From assembly GCF_965638725.1 (NCBI RefSeq), contig NC_134951.1, positions 75,085,068 through 75,149,067 on the forward strand: 64,000 nucleotides of DNA. Direction: 5' to 3'. The DNA comes from Aptenodytes patagonicus. Its lineage: Eukaryota > Chordata > Aves > Sphenisciformes > Spheniscidae. The notes under the pieces were generated by a model. The model had not been told where the DNA came from. It saw only the letters and a list, made by a program, of their open reading frames with translations, and did no database searches. How positions within the stretch are numbered: the first letter of the stretch is position 1; each line of letters opens with the position of its first letter. The translations under genes were made by a program, and so were the position numbers. Shown here piece by piece: positions 60,780 through 64,000 of this stretch.

Positions 60780-63160
60780 AAACAGATGGGGTAAGAGCTT
60801 CAAGTTATTAAGCTTTCTGCCTGCACTATTTTTCCTTATGTTCTGAATAGTGGAGACATCATATTACATAATTTTTTTCCCCAGTTAGGGTTTACTGCCT
60901 TTTGCAAACTGTATAACTCTTGATGCTAAAATCCCTAGTGCACTTGATTGACTGTATTTGATTGGTCAGGAGAAATTCCATCAGCTCACATCCGTTCGCC
61001 ACAAATCTTCTAGAAATCCTTTCACAAACCAATTACCTCAATAGGTTTGAATGGTCTGCAAATATGAAAGGATTGCAGATTTTCTAGATGAAGTGTGGAT
61101 CCTCACATAGCAAGTTTAAGCCAATTTAAAGGCTCTTCTTAGTCCACACATGGCAGCTTAAAAAAAAAAGGGAGAAATCACTATTTTTAAGTGGCCTATG
61201 TTAGCAGTCATGCCATATTACTGGGCTTATGCTACAGATGAAGAAAAGCTGCTGTTGTGAAAACAGTCCTGGGAAGTGACTCCTATTTTGGCAACTACCC
61301 TCACGGAAAAGTGGATTAAGTAACTCCTCTCAACTTGGCCATCTCAAAAGATTGTCACGGAAGATGGACATTCTCCCAGGTAAATGAGCTACCTCCATCC
61401 CATCAGCAGAGGACTGAAGAGACAAGTCGCAAGTTCAGTATTAAATCTCACCTTGATCCAAGTGCCTTGAGGGCAATCGAGCACACATGTCCAGGATGAT
61501 GTTTCCTGTGAACTGCCATGCCAACTTAATTTACCGGCACAAATATTTGCTGCAGTTCTATGACCAAGGTTTCCAAGTGAAAACTCACTAACATCTGTCA
61601 CGTACCCTTATCAGAGCTCTGAAATTTGTCCTTGCATTAAATGTCAAGCTTCAGAGCTAAGAAAAATAATTCATATTACATATTCAATGAAGGAGGAAGA
61701 AGGGAAATTATTTGATTCTCTGCCTTCTTCATCCACCTTCAGATAACACAGAGATAAGAGGTCAGCATGTGAGTGGCTGCTAAACTCTTGGCAACCTGTT
61801 CCTCCCACCCACTCATGACCCTCACATTCTCTCACTAGCCTGTGAGAAGAACCATGCTCCACATGCCGTATCAGTCTTCACACACCTATCTTACAAAGAA
61901 GAACTAAGGTTCAACAGCATTTGCTGAGAGAAGGCTGGAGGAGGCTGACAGGGGTCATCTGTAGCGTAGCATTACTACAGTGAGTCATCTGAAGACTTGA
62001 TTTTTTTGGCCTGGCATCTCCATAATGGGAGATGTGTGTTATCTGCTGTAAAGAAACCAAGGTGCAACACAGACCAAGCTATACAAGTGTTATCATGCAA
62101 GTCTTTCTGGGTCAATTCCCTGCACTGTCAAAAAGTTAGTACCAGCAACTGTAATAGCAATTCTGGAGAACTTTCCCAATCTACCACAGGAGTCAATAAA
62201 AATGGAAAGGCCCTGAAGAAAGTATCTGATGGACAGGGAGGTGTCTATTTAACCGTACCAGTGGTTCTTCCTGACAGCCTGACTATCCTTAAGCCCCAGT
62301 AGTTTAAGTGGCTACAGCTACAGATGTTAGAGGAACCAAGCTATATGCAGCCTTGTTTCAAAAACCAAACACCTGGCTTCTAGTCATGTGCAGCTGAAAG
62401 ATCCCTGATTAGGGGAATCCTGTAAGCCACCCACTCTAAATACTGCACAGCAGCCACTGGCAGGAAAGCACTGACTTTATAAATTGAACCAAGAAACTGA
62501 CCCAAACTACACTTTTTTTTTAAATGAGTCCAAGTTTTTGTTACAATATTTACTCTTCCTAGTAAGCACACATTACTATATGAGAAGTAGGCTATATTGG
62601 CACTGGACACGTTAATGGATATTCAAGTTGAAAGTTGAGGACTTTTAACTAAATCCTGCTAATTCAGGTTATACCACGATTGTATTCAAGTCCATTCACA
62701 AAAACAATTAGCTGAGCTGCATATCTACATAACAGTTCCCAGAACAAACAATTTTACTGTCAGAAATAAAATTAAATGGCTTCAATGTTGAAGAGCACAC
62801 AGTCCATCTCTCGAGTTGGTATTTCATGCAGATACAGTAGGGTTTTAACAATCTGATGAGAATTGTGTTTAGTTCTCTTGTAACACGACAGCTTTAAGCA
62901 TCAGTCAAGTCAATAAGGACATTACTGAAGACAATATTGATACTTCAGCTGGAATGATCAGCAGTTCCTCCACAGGACCCAGTCCTGTTCCTACTATAGT
63001 CAAGTGACAGGCACAAACATTCCCAGGATAAAGTCCCAAGCCCATCAGCTCCCTATTAATATTCCTATATTTACTTTATTATAAGTATAAAAAAGTTACT
63101 TTAATTTGAACATAGCTACACTTTCCACACATGAATAGTATTTAAGAAAAGTCTTTTTAC

Positions 63161-63193
63161 CTCTGTTGGTTTGTAGCAATCTACAAGAGTTTC
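63161..63193 (-). CDS. 33-nt penultimate microexon of the unidentified gene
   Basis: On the minus strand the exon is preceded by TTTTGCTTCTAG and followed by a donor GAG|GTAAAAAG. It is 33 nt, phase 0 at both ends, and encodes ETLVDCYKPTE. Because its length is a multiple of three, skipping it would keep the frame, so it could be alternatively spliced. Its reading frame continues directly into the exon at 53299-53373. It has no independent family signature. Short exons with good sites also arise by chance, so confidence comes mainly from the frame agreement with the last exon and its 3'UTR. Confidence 0.42.
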
Positions 63194-64000
63194 CTAGAAG
63201 CAAAATACGAAAGCGTCAGTTCCAATACAGAATAACAGTGAACATAAACAAGTCTACAGTATGAAACCTGGCAAGGGAGTGGGGAAAGAAAAGGAGCAAG
63301 AACCAGGAATCACTGGATGAAGATGCCACTGAAAACCGAGCGTTATAGTAAGTCACCTTTACTCCCTAGGTGGATCAGAGTGATTTGCAACAGGAGAGAA
63401 ATGATGGCTTCTTTCTCCAGGTTGGAAGCTACAAAATCCCTCTCTCCAAGAAAAACTGAGAAGAGGAGAATCCAAGGACATTTCTCCCAGCAATACACAT
63501 GTGAAAAGTAGCTTTCTGTGAGAGCACCACAGTCTTTGTAATGCAGAAATACAAACCTTAGCTAGGTCGGGCATTCCTAGCAGGGTGGCTGGAGCAGCTA
63601 GTTTAGGCAGAAGCAGCAAAGCTATTTATGAACGCTGAGTAAATAGCCTGGGGCTACACCCCATGTCTCTGTGGCTGGGCAGTGAGCACTGAGAAAAGGG
63701 TGCCAATAGGCACTGCCATCAGATGTGGTGCATCTAAGCACTGGTTAGTCACCTCCCAGAAGTGAGCTGAGGGCAAACCACTGCTCTGGGACAGGTTTCC
63801 TTCCTTTAGTGCATCTGAAAAGATTATGAACAGAGACCCTCATATTGATTTTATATCTTGATTTAGATATATGTATCTCTACTAAGACAGTGATGTTTCT
63901 TTTCTTCTCCCCCTCATTCTTCCATTCATTAACTTTTACCTCAAGCAGGATTCAGAGAATTAGAGAGCTGGTTTGAATTATATAATTTCAGCAGACAGCT
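63194..64000. other. Presumed intron sequence, no exon seen
   Basis: Upstream of the microexon on the minus strand. No further exon with both splice sites was identified before the window ends, so the rest of the gene should lie at higher coordinates outside the window. Confidence 0.45.

Larger units (their letters stand above)
53374..63160 (-). other. Large intron between the last two predicted exons
   Basis: About 9.8 kb of AT-rich, repeat-poor DNA. No further exon with two good splice sites and an open in-phase frame was seen on the minus strand. It contains the candidate regulatory cluster at 57030-57215, A-rich runs (for example near 57522), a T-rich run near 60118 and a G/T tract at 60728-60779. 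Assignment as intron depends on the two-exon model. Confidence 0.4.

Noticed and set aside
1..64000. tRNA, rRNA, snRNA genes, CRISPR arrays, CpG islands and LTR pairs
   Set aside because: I looked for their usual hallmarks (A/B boxes, conserved cores, regularly spaced repeats, dense CpG, TG...CA bounded repeats) and saw none I could support by eye.

Overview
This window looks like sauropsid nuclear DNA, most likely from a bird. It is moderately AT-rich and CpG-poor, has no operon-like packing, and contains no intact long reading frame. The longest open frames, about 150-175 codons and mostly without an ATG, are no longer than chance predicts for 64 kb read in six frames. The only transposon family I can identify is the CR1 LINE. 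I see no mammalian L1, Alu or MIR sequence. The bird assignment is an inference from the repeat content and sparse repeat load; a crocodilian or turtle is not excluded.

Layout. From 1 to about 23.9 kb the DNA is non-coding as far as I can see. It holds homopolymers, a pyrimidine-rich stretch, a G/T tract, one old amniote repeat near 14.7 kb and several candidate conserved regulatory blocks. From 23.9 to 28.1 kb lies a decayed but nearly full-length CR1 on the minus strand. From + to - strand order it shows the 3' end, reverse transcriptase, linker, endonuclease and ORF1, and it is split by about 0.9 kb of inserted DNA. A short plus-strand CR1 3' end sits at 32.6 kb. A second large minus-strand CR1 fossil covers 33.4-36.2 kb, with an unrecognised centre. 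At 38.4-39.2 kb two nearly identical 75-bp direct repeats bracket an ATG-initiated 62-codon frame with a signal-peptide-like N-terminus. From 39.2 to 49 kb I see no gene.

The best gene evidence is on the minus strand at the right end. A 33-nt exon (63161-63193) and a last exon (coding 53299-53373, stop TAA) are both in phase 0 and both have good splice signals. Together they give a 35-residue basic C-terminus, followed by a roughly 1.2-kb 3'UTR ending at an AATAAA (52079-52084). I do not recognise the protein. The 9.8-kb intron between them is repeat-poor and contains a cluster with a perfect 14-bp stem, a second inverted repeat and homeodomain-type TAATTA sites (57.03-57.22 kb), which is a good candidate for an intronic enhancer or structured RNA element. 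Three weaker candidate minus-strand exons lie just downstream (49.45-51.3 kb) and may be a non-coding transcript or chance.

No sequence search or alignment was run. The CR1 calls rest on remembered family sequence and on element order. The gene model rests on splice signals and reading frame only.
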